From: Nakamurella sp.
GTDB lineage: Bacteria > Actinomycetota > Actinomycetes > Mycobacteriales > Nakamurellaceae
DNA length: 38,032 nucleotides
Assembly (NCBI GenBank): GCA_017848755.1
Contig: JAFIHI010000148.1
Span: forward strand, 1-38,032
Direction of reading: 5' to 3'
Shown here piece after piece: positions 37,866 to 38,032 of this stretch. A program made the position numbers and the translations under genes. The notes under the pieces were generated by a model that saw only the letters and a list, made by a program, of their open reading frames with translations, did not search any database and was not told the DNA's origin. Every line of letters begins with the position of its first letter. Position 1 is the first letter of the stretch.

Positions 37866-38032
37866 GTGGACACCGAAGGGTTCGCGATCGCGGTCGCACA
37901 CGAGAACGGCGGTTGGCGCTGCTCCCAGCTCGACGACGAGCTGGTGGATGACCTGGACGGCCTGCTCACGGCGCTGCGCAGGCTCGCCTCCGGGGGCGGA
38001 GCGGTGCTCGCTATGGTCGGCGTCGACGACGC
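37866..38032 (+). CDS. tRNA adenosine deaminase-associated protein, 3' end cut by window
   Basis: The visible 55 aa (FAIAVAHENGGWRCSQLDDELVDDLDGLLTALRRLASGGGAVLAMVGVDD) match the actinobacterial family annotated as tRNA adenosine deaminase-associated. Its gene normally precedes tadA, the editor of A34 in tRNA-Arg(ACG). The start is GTG at 37866 with TACCGT exactly 7 nt upstream and no Shine-Dalgarno, so it is probably leaderless. It is divergent from tyrA, with an octanucleotide repeat in the gap. The rest of the gene, and tadA if present, lies beyond the edge. Confidence 0.85.
   Translation, partial: MDTEGFAIAVAHENGGWRCSQLDDELVDDLDGLLTALRRLASGGGAVLAMVGVDD

Overview
The window is a 38 kb piece of a high-GC actinobacterial chromosome. 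The gene content points to the mycolic-acid group (Mycobacteriales): an MMPL transporter, hisC2, alanine dehydrogenase, an MT0933-like antitoxin, and a tyrA gene divergent from a tRNA-adenosine-deaminase-associated gene. Genus cannot be fixed by reading alone; Tsukamurella, Gordonia or a relative would fit. Most of the window is chromosomal metabolism. Small toxin-antitoxin islets, short repeats and a CRISPR-like micro-array sit between the genes.

Layout. 1-3.6 kb: 3' part of an MMPL transporter, tRNA-Ser(UGA), then a RES-type toxin-antitoxin pair closed by a stray tRNA 3' fragment. 3.7-12.7 kb: alanine dehydrogenase, a TauE/SafE permease with hisC2, a dienelactone hydrolase, acetoacetyl-CoA synthetase with a lipoprotein, and a methyltransferase divergent from an HxlR regulator. 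12.8-14.4 kb: tRNA-Ser(GCU), tRNA-Arg(ACG), a HigBA-like pair and an EthD-like gene. 14.5-18.4 kb: an Lrp regulator divergent from a Cys/Met PLP enzyme, a TIR-flanked 123 bp element, RNase HI, three repeats at exact 61 bp period, a small acidic protein and about 690 bp without a gene. 18.4-22.1 kb: pseudouridine catabolism (psuK-psuG) and NADP-type glutamate dehydrogenase. 22.2-30.9 kb: HrpA helicase, MT0933-like antitoxin, a DUF1089 protein, CopD, a BrnT/RHH-like pair and a multipass membrane protein. 31-36.6 kb: tyrosine/homogentisate catabolism (Lrp, hppD, fumarylacetoacetase with an uncharacterised partner, hmgA). 36.6-38 kb: tyrA and the truncated deaminase-associated gene.

How the genes work together. 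HppD, HmgA and fumarylacetoacetase form most of the route from 4-hydroxyphenylpyruvate to fumarate and acetoacetate. Acetoacetyl-CoA synthetase elsewhere in the window could activate the acetoacetate. TyrA and HisC2 belong to the opposing synthesis of aromatic amino acids. tRNA-Arg(ACG) needs A34-to-inosine editing, the job of the deaminase whose partner gene closes the window.

The most unusual signals are these. (1) A dispersed motif TATGACGNNGTTC occurs ten times exactly, with several near copies, mostly at gene ends, in intergenic gaps or in variable protein segments, and sometimes as a head-to-head palindrome. (2) A three-repeat, two-spacer array has exact 29/32 nt geometry, as in type I-E CRISPR. 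(3) Several genes have a TANNNT box exactly 7 nt before the start codon, which implies leaderless mRNAs.
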